Positions 21,836-33,162 of a stretch of 64,000 nt of DNA are shown one piece after another. Location of the stretch: positions 102,036-166,035 of the forward strand of contig GG745383.1 of the NCBI GenBank assembly GCA_000151295.1, given 5' to 3'. The first letter of the stretch is position 1. Every line of letters begins with the position of its first letter. Below the pieces are notes generated by a model. It searched no databases. It had not been told where the DNA came from and was given only the letters and a program-made list of their open reading frames with translations. This stretch comes from Allomyces macrogynus ATCC 38327 (Eukaryota; Blastocladiomycota; Blastocladiomycetes; Blastocladiales; Blastocladiaceae). The translations under genes and the position numbers were made by a program.

Positions 21836-24800
21836 TTACCTCCGCGGCGGCGACGACGTCGACCCACCCCCCGCCGCTGTCGGCGACGACCCGACCCCGT
21901 GCCGCGCCTCACCTCCACGCGCACCCGCTGCCACGGCCGCACGCCGTTCGCGCCACACCCACGCGTCGGTCGCGCGCCACGCACCCGCCGGCTGGGTCGG
22001 CGCTCCACCGCCCGTGCGGTCCACATGCGGGAAGGCCGAATTCGGTTCGTGCCACGTCGACGGCATCATCGGGTCATGCCTTGGCACTGGCGGTACCAGC
22101 CCCGGTACCGGCGGAGGAGGTGGCGGGGGTAAACCGGTCCAGTCGCCCGTCCACGTCTGCGACCACGTCGGCTGCGGGGGTGGGGGCGGTGGTTGCATCC
22201 CGCGCACGTTGGCAGACGCCATCGATGGTGGCGCGCCGTCGAGATCGTACTCGACCGCATCGTGGTGGTCGCGCCACGCGGGGCCAGCCGCCGCGTTCCG
22301 TGCGCGGCGCGCACCCGGATCGTCGATCTCGTCGGGCGCGTCGCGCCACGCGCGCTTTTGCGGGCGCGCCGATGGCATCGCCGCCGTAGGGGGTGATGGA
22401 TGCGGTTGCGCCGCACCGGTACGCGGCCACCCGCCGCGCGACGCCGCTGAGGGGTACTCGTACCGCGCCCCAGCGGGCGGCGGTGGTGGCGCCCATTCGG
22501 GACTCGACGCGTGCGACTGCGACGCCGGGATCGACGGGGACCGCGTGATTCCCGAAGCCGCGGCAGCCGCAGAGGCCGATGCGGCAGCCACGTCCCACCG
22601 GCGGTCGCGGTCGCGGTCGCGCCAGGCGTCAGCTGCAGTGGCGGTCCATTCGGGAAGCCCAACAGCTGGGGGAGCGCGAGCCAGGCGCGCGTAGGGCGCC
22701 GGGTACGGATGCGGCGGCGGCGGTGGCGGGATACCGTCCATGGTCATGTCCATGTTGCACGACGGCGGACGCGCGGGGGCACGCCGCGACGGAGCCACGG
22801 GCGCGTCGGGCGCCGAGGGCTGTGGGTATCCAGCGGCCGCGGACGGCACACGCGAGCGCGCACGTGGTGGTGGCGCATGCGGCGCGACGAAGCTGAGCGG
22901 TGGCGGAGGCAACATGTCATGATCGGCGGCGGTCCAGCCCGCAGTGCGCGGTGGTGGTGGTGGGCGAGCCGCGTGTCTCGTGGACGGGGGCAGCGGGACC
23001 GCATCGACGTCCTCGTCCATCGCCGTCCACTCGGCTGGGTACACCGGCGGCGGCGGCGGCGACGGCCTTGCGCGCGCCGGTGGCCCCGGTAAACCGGCCC
23101 TGCGCGGCGACTCGGCCACCTCCGCGTCCAACGCGGCCGAACTCGTCGGCGCCGACTGGCGCACCTGCCGCTCGACGGCGCGCAAGTAGGCTTCGCGGTC
23201 CGCAGCCACCGCGTGTTCCCACCGTACCATGTCCTCGAGTCGGCGCACGCGTGCGCGGAGCCTCTCGTTTTCGGCAACGAGTCGAGCCACGTCCACGGTA
23301 CCGAGCGATGTCGGGGAGACAGGGTCGAGATCAGGCGATGTGCCCCAGTCAGCGGCGGAAGCGGAAGTGCGCGGCGGCATCGGGGCGGTGCGGTACGGGT
23401 AGTCGCGCGCGTCGACGTCGGTGGGGAAGGGGCCGCTCGGACGACGGTCGCGGTCCCGCGAGCGCGTTGTGGGGTGCGCTGCCGGGGGCGCCGGTGGGAG
23501 CGGGATGGCGACTTCGCTGGCAGACGCGTCGGCGGATGGATGGCGCGAGGAGGATTTGCCGGTGCCGTGACTGGTTCCGCCGTTCGAGGTCGCATTCCCG
23601 CTGTCGTTGCCGTACCCGGCCCCGGTGCCGTTGCCGAGCGACGACGGCAGGTTGAGGGCCACGGCCTGGCAGCTGGCCGAGAACCGGTGGCGGTTGAGCG
23701 CGTCGAGCCGTGCAAATGACCGGAAGCACTGGTCGCACGCGTAGGGCCGGTCGCCCGTGTGCAGGCGCTTGTGGCTATTTTTGCGAGAGTGGCCGGTCAG
23801 CATCTTTCATCCTCGTCGGCCACCGAAACCGGACAATCAAGGACGCCGTACCGCGTCAGGTCGTGCACGCGCGAAAAGGCGGCGTTGCACACTTCGCAGA
23901 CAAACGGCTTGACGCCTGTGTGCAGGTGCTCGTGGCTCTACCATATCGTCGACCAGGTCAGCGTGAGCTCGCACTCCACCGCAGGCACGGGCACAGCATC
24001 ACGAAATCAGGACATACGCGCAAGTTCTGGTGCCGCGTAAATGCGCGCCCACACGTGCCGCACACGTATGGCCGCGCGCGCTCGTCGGTCCCGACACTCG
24101 AACTCCCCGCCGTCGTGGTCGCCGTGTTGGCATTGGCATCCGCATCGTCATTGGTGTCGGCGTCCATGTCTGCCGCGTCCGGACTGGTCGCGTCAGCGGG
24201 CTCGGCCGGACTGTCACGATCCTCGACCGCCGCCCCGGGTCGTGGCGAGGTGGATGCCTGCGGTTGTTGCTGCTGTTCGGCCGCGGCGGCCGCGACCGCC
24301 GCGAGCAGAGCGGCCGTCGACGGTGCCGTGGGTGGTGTCGATGCGCGCGCGTGTACCTGGTTCGGGTGCAGCAGCGGCGCGGGGTTCGGGACCAGTGCCG
24401 CCGTGTCACCTTGCGCGCGGGCGGTCGCAGCAGCAGCAGCCGAGTCATTCGTGGCGCCGCCAGTGGTGGTGCCAGAACTCGACGAGGTGGACGACGACGA
24501 AGTCGACGACTGGCCACCACCGCCGGCATGCGCGGCGTCGTCGATCGAGGCGCCGTGACCCGAGTCGGCGCTTTGGCCGGCGCCGTCGGCGTCGGACGAG
24601 GAGGAACCGGCGGTGGATGCGGGGTGCGCCGGGTCGCGCGACCCGTCGGCGTTCGAGGAAGTTGCGGCAGAGGTGGGCCAGGTGGGCGGGCTCGTGGCGA
24701 GGCTTGCCGAGTCGTTGCGCGGAGCGGTCGAGTCTTTGAGACGTTTGCGGCGCGGGGTGGTGGATGGTGGTTGTGGAGGATGTGGCAGTGGTGCCGACGA

Positions 24801-24902
24801 GGAGGCCGATGGAGAAGCGGCCACGTCGCGTGGCGAAGTGGGCGGCGGCGGGGCCGCACCCGACACGGGCGCGGCAGCAGCAGCGGGCGGCGACTGCGGC
24901 AT
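21836..24902 (-). CDS. Fungal-type triple C2H2 zinc-finger transcription factor
   Basis: A sequence-specific nuclear regulator. The start is uncertain: the ATG at 24902 (MPQSPPAAAA) is favoured, and upstream in-frame sequence looks like leader. A Ser/Thr/Ala/Gln-rich N-terminus precedes three classical fingers built across two introns: YVCGTCGRAFTRHQNLR | SHEHLHTG (intron 24017-23938), FVCEVCNAAFSRVHDLTR | HKRLHTG (intron 23851-23775) and YACDQCFRSFARLDALNRHR. Both joins restore exact C-x2-C-x12-H-x3-H spacing. The pattern (TRHQNLRSHEHLHTG, SRVHDLTRHKRLHTGDRPYA) is typical of a broad class of fungal C2H2 factors. The roughly 600-residue C-terminus is Pro/Ala/Asp-rich with one leucine-zipper-like stretch (VDVARLVAENERLRARVRRL). 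The stop at 21836 may be replaced by a further exon, because GGTAAGG overlaps it. Confidence 0.85.
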
Positions 24903-27631
24903 CGGCCGAGAAAGAGAGGCAGTAGCACCACCAGCGTGAGTCGCGCGTTCAAACGCCGGAGCCGGCACCGGCAGCGTGTGCGCCGCGTGGGTGCGGGTTG
25001 TGCAGTGCAATGGAGCAAGACCGGGGAGCAGCGACCCCGTCTCGCACGCACGCACCGCCTCCAGCCCGCACGCACCGCCCCCAGCACGCACGCGTACACG
25101 GCGGGGCCAAGCGGACAGTAAGGCGACAGCAACAACGCACCTCGCGCGCCGCGGCAGTGGCAGCGGCAGCGGCGGCGGCGCGGTCAGGCGCCATCATGGG
25201 CATGGGTGGCCTGGTGTGTCGGAGTCGGCGCGTCGTTGGATGATGGGCGCGTCGCCGTCGCTGAATCGGCGGCAGCCTTGGCGCGTGCGCGGAGAGAGGA
25301 AGCAAAGGGCAGGGGTCCCCTCGGCGCGACCGTCGTGCTCGTTGTCCAAGCGCAATGGCCGACGATGCCCGCGGCCGCGGTGGTGGCAAGGCCGCGGTGG
25401 TGACGGCCGCGCGCGAGGCGCAACCGATCGAAGATCGCAACGGCCGCCGATGGAGCGGAGCGCATCGTGCTCGACGGCCGCTGCGCATCGTGCACTCGAA
25501 GAGCGCGATGCCTTGTGCGCTCGGAAAACGCGTGGCGCGGTTACGTCGACGAGGAGCGCGATGCGTGGCGCACCGTCGGCCGTGGGCGACCTGCCCGTGC
25601 GTTTGGTGTGTTGGTCGGTCGGTGCACATCGGCCGCAGGCGCCGTGGCGGTCGTGGTGGGATCCGATCGCGACGGCACACATCGGCCAAGGGCGCCTCGC
25701 AGCGACCGGACGCAGTGCTCCTCACAGCGAGACGAGCGCTGCCCGCCACCCGCCAAACCGCGATTCACGCCGGCGCGCGCGAACGTGGCGATGCGCGCTC
25801 GTCGTCACGGTGCATCGTGGGCGCGTCGTCGCCGACCTTGTCCGATGCAGTGCTCCACTTTCCTCCCCACACCTTCACACCAACGGGCATCGACGCGAGG
25901 CCCCAGCACGACGACAGCACATCAGCAGAACAGGATCTGCACGGCAGCGCACCGACGCCGCGAGAACGAACTCAACTGCTCCAGCATGACGCCTGGCTCC
26001 TCCTCCACGGCGCGCACGCACGCACGTCGTGTGAGCATGGCCGCGCTCTCGTCTTGCCCGCGGCCCGCGATCCATTGCGACCGGACCCGCCATGGCGTTG
26101 ACCCGATCCTGATTTCTCGTCCATGTGTTCGGCCACGACGTTTGGTCCTGCTGCCGCGGCGCGGCGGTCAGTCCTTGGGCGGAACTAGTGCCCGGCGGGC
26201 GCGCACCGTACCTGACACAGGGCGCGCGCGTCACGTCGTTCCTGCTGCCACGGACGGGCATGGTTCGGACACAGGCTGCGCGGAGCCGACAGGTCGGGCG
26301 GGTATCGTTGGTCCCCGACGAGCCAGGTGCCGGCTGCCGTCGCCGCCGCCGCTGCGTCGTCGTGGGTGACGTTGGAAACACCCGGACCCCTCGACTTTGG
26401 TGCTGCAGCCGCGGCGCCGGTCGGGTCCTTGGCGTGGCGGCGAGCGGGCATCAACGAACGTGCAGTCGCGCGCAAAGTGGACCATGCGCGGGGTCCGTAC
26501 GGTCGATACGGGCCCGCGCGTCGTGCTCGGATCCGCGCGTGTTCGCGTGTTGTGGTCGGGTCGGGTCAGGTCACCATGGCTCACGTCGGCGGGGACGGGG
26601 CAAGCTGGCGACGGCGCGGCCGCAGGCGCGCATTGGGCGTGGTGCAGGCCGTGCGTGCGCAGGGGGTGGGGAGCGGTCGGTCGTGCGGCAAGGCCCTGGT
26701 CCAATGCGGTGTCGTGCAGCTGGAGCAGAGAGAGAGAACGCGGGAGTGCGGCGGGCCCAAGGGGCACCCACCACCCTGCCGCCATGCCCAAGAGCCCGCG
26801 GTCGGGCGCGAGCGAGCTCGCTGACTCTGCGTGCGCGCGCCGGGATGGGACCCCGTTTTGGGCCGCCGCGGGGGGACGGCGGCGGCGGCGCCTCGCGGCC
26901 GGTTTTCGATGGCGAGCGCCGGCCACGCGTGCGCGACAGCAGCAGCCAATGGCACGAGTAGCGACCCAGCCGGCCGCTTGGCCGACCCATGAGGCAAGAG
27001 ACCAGCAGCAAACATGCAACAACAACAGCAACCCTGACCGACACGATGCTGACCCATCCCGGCTGACCACGATGCTGGACCAAACTGAAGCACAACGCGC
27101 TTCGTGCATTGGACGACCGACTTTGATTGATGGGCGACGGGCAAACAATGAGGCACCCCAAGTGTCTACGGATATATTGCTTGATAACGACATTTGGCCA
27201 CTCGCTCGAGATACACGAGCTTGACGCGACTCGCCCGCGCTCGGGCAGATCGATGGCGACGCGACTTGGATCGAGCGGTCGCGCCGCACGCACCAGATCC
27301 GCGACTTGGCCGTGGCACGACCCGCGAAACTGCGCCACATCGTGCCAATGGTCGCCTGGCGCAACCGCACGCGATCCACCACGTCGAACTGTGCAACGCA
27401 CAGCCGCCACCGCGCATGCGTCGCGCCGCCTGGTCTGCGGGCACCTCGCGCGTCGAGATCGGCGACGCGCCATGCGCTGGGGCCCGCTCCTTGGTTTCCA
27501 TTCCTTCCCGTTGATGACCTAGCACACCGCGCGCTTGATCCGACGCGTGCCGCGGGTCGCGATCCACTCGAACCAGTCGCGCCGGGGGCGCCGGCCACGG
27601 CCACGGCACGCGCATGGGCTGTCGGGCCTAC
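24903..27631. other. 2.7 kb with no supported gene
   Basis: Very GC-rich, with long overlapping frames on both strands (up to about 450 codons) that are Arg/Ala/Pro-rich and mutually shadowing. None shows a domain or a convincing splice pattern. A small gene could hide here, but I cannot support one. Confidence 0.4.
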
Positions 27632-28621
27632 CTACCCGTCGTCGCACTCGTCGTCGCCCTCCCCCTCCAAATCCTCGTCCTCGTCCTCGTCCTCCACTTC
27701 CTCGTCCTCGCGCGGCCCCGGAATCTCATCCACCAGCGCCGCAAACCGATCCCGCCACCCGCCGACTCGCGCGAGCGCCGCATCCGCCGCGTCGGCCGCC
27801 GCCGCGAGTTCAGCTACTAGCCGCTCACACCTCCCGAGCCGCAAACCGAGCGCGAAATGCGCCGCCAATTCCGCGTCCTGCGCACGGCGCGCGTCCTGCA
27901 ACGCCGCGCGTGCTGCGTCCACGAGTGCGGCCAAGTCGGCGGCCCATGCGGTGGTCGTGGTCGCGGTGGTCGTCGTCGTGGATTTCGCCGTGGGCGAGTG
28001 CGTCGTGGCCGTGGACCCGACAGAGGACGACGCCGTCGAGGAGTCGGTGTCGGTGTCCGAAGCGGAGGCCGCGTCCTCGACGATCGTCGGCATCACCGTG
28101 CCGCGCCGTGACCTCCCACCTCCCGTCCTCCTCCTCACGGGCACCGCCGACGGGACGGCCGACACGACCGCGGCGGGCGGTGCCGCGACTCCCGCCAACC
28201 ACCGGTGCACTGCCGCCGGGTCCATGGCCATGGGCGCGTCCCGCACGGCGCCCATCATAGCGAGTGGGCCCGGCGAGGGAGTGAGGGATGTCCGGCGTTC
28301 GGGTGTCGGGTGCGTCGTGCCGTGCTCGTCCTCAACGGCAATGTCCGACATGGTGTCCGGGTCCGGGTTGGGAACAGGAGGTGGGAAGGGTGGGGATGAT
28401 GTAGGGGCGTGGCCGCCGCCGATGGTCGCGCCGGTGGACGAGGTGTTGGAGAGGGTGCGTGCGCGTGGGGCGGCGGGTGGGGCCAGCAGGGTGGATGTGG
28501 GTGCGGGTGCAGGTGCGGTGCGGGGATGCGGTCCGCGGAATGATGGGCCCGGGCGGCGCTGAGGTGGTCGAAGAATTCGACAAACGTCCGTGCGCGCGGG
28601 AACTGCGGGCGGCGGGCGAGA
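27632..28621 (-). CDS. Hypothetical low-complexity acidic protein, 5' end in gap
   Basis: The open frame ends at 27632 and is still open at the gap at 28622. The N-terminal part is Pro/Ser/Thr-rich (a possible internal start at MSDIAVEDEHG). A Ser/Thr/Asp-rich linker follows, then an Ala-rich helical segment with coiled-coil character (AALVDAARAALQDARRAQDA, CERLVAELAAAADAADAALA) and a poly-acidic end (EDEDEDEDLEGEGDDE). It is not assigned to any family. It is the only strand and frame in the interval with protein-like organisation. Confidence 0.45.
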   Translation of the reverse strand, partial: SRPPPAVPARTDVCRILRPPQRRPGPSFRGPHPRTAPAPAPTSTLLAPPAAPRARTLSNTSSTGATIGGGHAPTSSPPFPPPVPNPDPDTMSDIAVEDEHGTTHPTPERRTSLTPSPGPLAMMGAVRDAPMAMDPAAVHRWLAGVAAPPAAVVSAVPSAVPVRRRTGGGRSRRGTVMPTIVEDAASASDTDTDSSTASSSVGSTATTHSPTAKSTTTTTATTTTAWAADLAALVDAARAALQDARRAQDAELAAHFALGLRLGRCERLVAELAAAADAADAALARVGGWRDRFAALVDEIPGPREDEEVEDEDEDEDLEGEGDDECDDG

Positions 28622-28721
28622 NNNNNNNNNNNNNNNNNNNNNNNNNNNNNNNNNNNNNNNNNNNNNNNNNNNNNNNNNNNNNNNNNNNNNNNNNNNNNNN
28701 NNNNNNNNNNNNNNNNNNNNN
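28622..28721. other. Assembly gap (100 N)
   Basis: A placeholder run of 100 N between the GC-rich cellular contig and the element contig. The first 300 bases after it contain long G-runs (28880-28901, 28943-28957) typical of poor contig ends. Confidence 0.99.
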
Positions 28722-29018
28722 ACAACAGCAAACCCCCATCGAGGGATTATAAATAAGAGCCAATTTTGAAAAAAAGGGGGGGAAAATCCGGCCCCCATTT
28801 CAATACTCACTTTTCTAGGCGAACCCGGGCCACACCCAGCGTGAATTTTATTTGCAGCCCCCTCCCAAACGGGGGGGAAATAGGGGGGGGGGGGGGGGGG
28901 GGGCCTTTCGCTGGGAAACGAATTGGGAAGTCTACTGTTTCCCCGGGGGGGGGGGGGGTGGTTGCAGCACTATGTGTCTGACCAAAAACGAACCAGACCA
29001 TCTACCATTGTTTGGTGG

Positions 29019-29323
29019 GCAATGCAGCACCTTGGTACTTTGTGCCGCCCCCATTTCTCGTTTGTTGTTGTGAACATTGTGAACATGGTCCTTCTTTGAA
29101 CCGTGTTCACAAATTTTTGTCTCTGTTTGCCTCCCAGTATGGTTCTTAGTATTTGTGAACATGTGAACATGTGAACATGAGATTTTCAGTAAAAAAGGTT
29201 TTCAGTTATCACAACAACAACACGTTGTTATTAAAAGACTGCAAGATATATTGAGAGAACAAAAAAGGCCATTTTCCGTGTTCACATGTTCACAGGTCAC
29301 TGTGGCCAATCAAAGAACCGGAT
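29019..29323 (+). repeat. Octamer-rich direct repeat, right copy
   Basis: The same sequence and orientation as 16000-16301, with scattered differences and an added run of TGTGAACA units at 29154-29177. Because each copy abuts one of the two gaps, they may be the overlapping ends of contigs that should join directly. Confidence 0.88.
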
Positions 29324-29355
29324 TGAGGTTTGTGAACACAGTCCCCATGTTCACA
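29069..29355. promoter_or_regulatory. Iteron-like cluster: ten TGTGAACA octamers in 287 bp
   Basis: Exact TGTGAACA at 29069, 29078, 29154, 29162, 29170 and 29331, and its complement TGTTCACA at 29104, 29279, 29287 and 29348. Three are tandem with 8-bp spacing. Such clustering is what replication-initiator or regulator binding sites look like. It is immediately 3' of the replicase gene (which ends at 29437). The function as origin or control region is inference. Confidence 0.6.
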
Positions 29356-29436
29356 GCAAGGTGACGAATTGCCCCCTTCTTAATGAGGGAATTTGAAGAG
29401 CTGGTCGGGGGTTGTGGGCATGGGGGGGGGGGGCAT

Positions 29437-31783
29437 TCACTCACAGTTGATGCTCTTGCGCACAACACCAACAACCACAGCCCACCAAGTGCGGGCTAAG
29501 CGGCTGTAGGAAGCACAGCAGCCAATGATGTGGGTCTTGAAACAGTGCTTGCAGACCATGTTCGTCGATTTGGCCACGCCAAGCCGCTCCATGAGGCTGG
29601 CATTCCACTTGGCATTCACAGGAATGTCCAGGACCCGCTGGAGGTCTGCCAGGGCAATGAAATCGTCAGGATTCTTGGTCACAACATAGGGGCACTTGGG
29701 CAAAAGGAGCTTGTGGCCATAGGCATCGTTCTCGAGCTCAATGCCCAGCAAGTTCTTGAGGAAGAACGGGTCCAGGATGTCGTGCAGGGATTGCTTTGAG
29801 CCTGCCAGTTCTTGGAGAGTACGGTGGTACACGTCAAGGCCGCGCACGAGGATGTTGAGCAGCGAGGTGGATGCAATCTGCTCAGTCAAGGTTGTGTCCA
29901 TGTGGGGAGGCTTGTTGGCAAACTTGCAAAAGACCATGCAGCGAGTTAGCTCGTTGTATACTTGCTCGATGCACGGCACATAGTTTGACGTTAGGAGGAG
30001 GTGTGCATGGAAATCACCAGACGTTTCCTTGCCACCCTTGGCACTCGATTGGGGAGCCGTCCCCTTGACCAGGTTCTTGAACTTGGACAGTCCGAATTTG
30101 ATGAGGAAATCCTCGTCCACGTCTGACATCTCCCACCCCACCTTGTCACATGCATAGTGGACTGAGAACTTGGTCATGTCGCTCGACTTTTCAATGACCT
30201 GGAAGCGGCTGGTGCCATGGATATGCTTGAGGAGCTTGGTCCCTGTCGACTTGCCGCACCCACTCATCCCATACGTCACAAGACACACGTCCCACCGGTC
30301 AAGGTAGGCAACTGGGAAGGCAGTGCGACCAAACAGCAGCATGAGGTACTGGTCACGCGCGCGCTGGTTTTCTCCAAATTGCAGGGAGCACTGGACCGTA
30401 CTCACCAAGAGGGGCAGTGCTGGGTGTGCTGTTCTCGAAATCATACTCGTTGTTGATGTACGACCAGGCAATGAGGTTCCCCACCTGCTTGCTGAACTTG
30501 TTGGGGTTGGCATCAACCTCTGCCAGCAAGAACACACCCCATGCCGGGTTGGTCTTGGAACCAGTAAATAGGATGCCATTCTTGAAGGCAATCAGGTGGC
30601 GGTTGGGGTGATAGGCGCGGATGCTGTTGTTGTACATGCTGAGGAATGTTGAGGCGTGGCGACAGACTTTGGCGGCATCGTGGTGCAGGTGCTGGGGAAA
30701 CTGGTTCCCAAGAATATGTCCAACATAGTTGTCCACAGTCAGGGGCTCACCATGTTCGTCCAAGACGGGCGTGTAGTAGTAGTGGTTTTCGTCGGATGGC
30801 TTGTAAATGTGCTTGTCGTCCTTGACGTACTTGTTCTTTTCAAAATCCTCAACAATGTACTCTGAAATCTCCTCATTGGCTGTCTTTTTGGGAAGCGGAT
30901 CTGGAATCTCACCAGGGGCAGTCATGGCCTTTTCTGTCCACTCCATCCTGAACCCTGTTTCCTTGAATGTGAACTCGCCAAGGTCCTCGAGAAATGCCTT
31001 GTTGACGGCGGGATTTGAGTAGACCATGAGACCATCAAACATGAGGACAGTGGGAACCACGTTGCGCAACTTGCAAAATTCAAGGGCAGCCAGCAGAATA
31101 TGACTTTCCACGGCCTGGTACATGAGCAACATGAAACTCCCTTCCTTGTTCCCCTTTGAGTCATCGGCCAATTTCCAAATTTCAGGGTATTCGCGTTGGA
31201 AGACAGGGAGGAGCGTGCTGTAGAAGAAGCAGTGCAACTCTTTGATGCTGGCATGCACTTTCCGCGGAGAGGTGTTTTTGAATAGTCGTGCAAGGAAAGC
31301 CTCCTTATTGGTGCCCCACTCTTCAAGGGCGGCTTCGCGGTTGGTAGTGTAGTAGTCAAGTGGGGCACACTGGAGCCCGTGATATTTGGCAAGCTGCTTG
31401 AGGATGACTGGTGTGCAGTTCTTCATGTCCAGGTCTTGAAGAATACCTTCGCAGAGGTAGCTGCGCATGGTTCGTGAGAACCTCTGAATCGTATTAGCAC
31501 GGGAATAGAGTCGTCCAAACCGCTTGCCACTGGAATAGCCATACTCCACAACCCTCTTGGAGTCCTTCCCAATTGCACGATGGTATGCTTTCAGATAGTC
31601 AAGCTCAGTCTTTTCTTTGACAGGCAGCTGCTTCTGGCAAAGGACAACCAGGGCTTTTGGGTTGAAAGTCTCAGTAAGGCACACGGATATTGCATACTTG
31701 GGAGGGTTCTTGAGCGTGTGGATGGTTTGCTTGAGGGCAGGACAGGGTTCATGCATGGTGGCTGGCATTTTTTTTGGTTGCAT
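29437..31783 (-). pseudogene. TV-Pol-like polymerase fused to SF3 helicase, one frameshift
   Basis: This is the replication protein of the element. Frame one (from the ATG at 31783) resembles the TV-Pol family, related to family A DNA polymerases and T7-like RNA polymerases: RLYSRANTIQRFSRTMRSYL, motif-A-like LQDLDMKNCTPVILKQL and motif-C-like PTVLMFDGLMVYSN. Frame two (stop at 29437) is a superfamily 3 helicase with Walker A GMSGCGKST, Walker B-like WEMSDVDED, motif C-like LLLTSN and a Cys-rich end (CKHCFKTHIIGCC). Polymerase-helicase fusions of this kind are known from polinton-like viruses and related mobile elements. The frames overlap near a GGGG run at about 30410-30414. Joining STPSTAPL to LVSTVQCSLQFGENQRARDQ needs one base. 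This is a broken element or a homopolymer error. Confidence 0.75.
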
Positions 31784-32235
31784 TCAATGGTTGGTCTGTC
31801 AGCCATCAAGTACTTGATGGCTCTATCAATTACCTTGCTGGGGGGTGTCACATCATTGTCCGTATTTTCGAGAGCAATTGGGCATGACAATAGGTTCTGC
31901 ACGCTCAGCAAAGTGAGCCCCACTGATATTGTCCATGGTTGGTGTTCATTCATTATGTTTGAACAGCCATTTTGGGGTACTTTAATTCAAAAAGACGTAT
32001 TTACATGGTGCGTGCTCGAAAACAAAGAGACTTCTTCCTGAGAGACTGAGTTGGGACAAAGGAGTGGGCAAGTGTTGAAGAACCACATCACCTCCCCATC
32101 TCGTAAAAAAACGTAATAGGAGGTCGCATCCATGCGGCAGCTGCTGCAGATTGCGACGTTATCAGACTCTTCATCAAATTTGTCAGAGCCATCTTCAGCA
32201 GATTCTTCATCAGAGCCACTGTGGAGCCACTGGTG
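31784..32235. other. Spacer with a stray minisatellite unit
   Basis: No gene. A diverged copy of the 62-bp unit lies at about 31885-31922 (GCACGCTCAGCAAAGTGAGC). Confidence 0.6.
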
Positions 32236-33162
32236 TCAATGGTCATCACAAAAGACACCATGGGCATTATCAAAGACCAGTGCGCCATTGCAAAGCAAAC
32301 ACGCATCCCCTTGGTACTCTCGCATTTCTGAGAGGGTCTTTGGTGAAATCAACGCCCAGGTGTCGAATCTATCTGCAATTGGATAAAAGTCCCATGATTT
32401 CGAACCCTCAAAAAAAAGGCACAGCTTGCATAGCAACTTTTGATGGGAGCCAGTATCGCCGTGGAAATCAATACCCTTGTTACGGATAGTTCTGATGGTG
32501 ACGTTGCACTGTCTGGGGTTGTGCACGTCTTCAAAGGGATATGCCGACAAAGGGGAGAACCAGGCCTTCATGAATGCCTGGGTGTCAAGTTTCAACCCAA
32601 CAATGTACTTGGGCTTATCAAGGTCGTTAATCATGAGATACAGCCCATGGTCTGTGTGCAGAAACACGGGCCACTGCAACGCCAGCCATGGCCCATATGC
32701 CTTGAGGATAATGACGTTTGTCCCACACAGCTTGAACGGGCGGTTCCAGGCATCAACAATCCACATCATCTTTTGGTAGAACAGTTCGCGCTTTTCCAGG
32801 GTGGCCACTGTCATGGGACTGTGCTGGATTTCAACCACGAGCCCATTTTCCAGCTTGATGTCCGCAATGTGCGATTCGCCGCCCCTTTTCAGAGCGACCT
32901 CGCACAGCTCCTTCGGAACAATCGATTGCCAGGTCTTGTGCCACTCGGTCATGGGCTGGGTCCATGGGTCGCATTCTTGCTTGCTCTTGTGCGCAAAATG
33001 GTGCACAACAACTGTTCCGCGCTTTGCAACAAGGTCAGATTGGCAGCTGTGGCATTTGATTTTGCCCTTGTGCTTGTCCGTGTACTCTTTGATGCTAATG
33101 AGCTGCGATTTGTACAGCGCAGTGGTGGCGACCATCTTGTCGTAGCGTGTTGCTCCTGTCAT
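32236..33162 (-). CDS. CoiA-like PD-(D/E)XK nuclease
   Basis: The open frame extends to 33459, but its first 99 codons run through two copies of the element's non-coding repeat, so the ATG at 33162 (MTGATRYDKM) is the better start, giving 308 residues. The N-terminal zinc-ribbon-like block KIKCHSCQSDLVAKRGT and HHFAH, then EWHKTWQ, then the nuclease core HIADIKLENGLVVEIQHS match the order in bacterial competence protein CoiA (C-x2-C, HFAH, E-x-H-x-W, D followed by E-x-Q). The E-x-Q variant of the catalytic motif is typical there. The C-terminus has a second CxxC (ACLLCNGALVFDN). It lies upstream of the replicase on the same strand. Predicted DNA nuclease; the role in the element is unknown. 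Confidence 0.72.
   Translation of the reverse strand: MTGATRYDKMVATTALYKSQLISIKEYTDKHKGKIKCHSCQSDLVAKRGTVVVHHFAHKSKQECDPWTQPMTEWHKTWQSIVPKELCEVALKRGGESHIADIKLENGLVVEIQHSPMTVATLEKRELFYQKMMWIVDAWNRPFKLCGTNVIILKAYGPWLALQWPVFLHTDHGLYLMINDLDKPKYIVGLKLDTQAFMKAWFSPLSAYPFEDVHNPRQCNVTIRTIRNKGIDFHGDTGSHQKLLCKLCLFFEGSKSWDFYPIADRFDTWALISPKTLSEMREYQGDACLLCNGALVFDNAHGVFCDDH

Noticed and set aside
26231..27604. 457-codon minus-strand frame and overlapping plus-strand frames in the gene-poor stretch
   Set aside because: Arg/Ala/Pro/Ser-rich, shadowed by equally long frames on the other strand, no domain and no conserved blocks. Long frames are expected at this GC content.
30372..30413. A 42-nt intron (GTGAGT to CAG) between TV-Pol and helicase halves
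   Set aside because: The splice sites look right, but removing the segment leaves the wrong phase and an immediate stop, and it would delete residues expected before the helicase.
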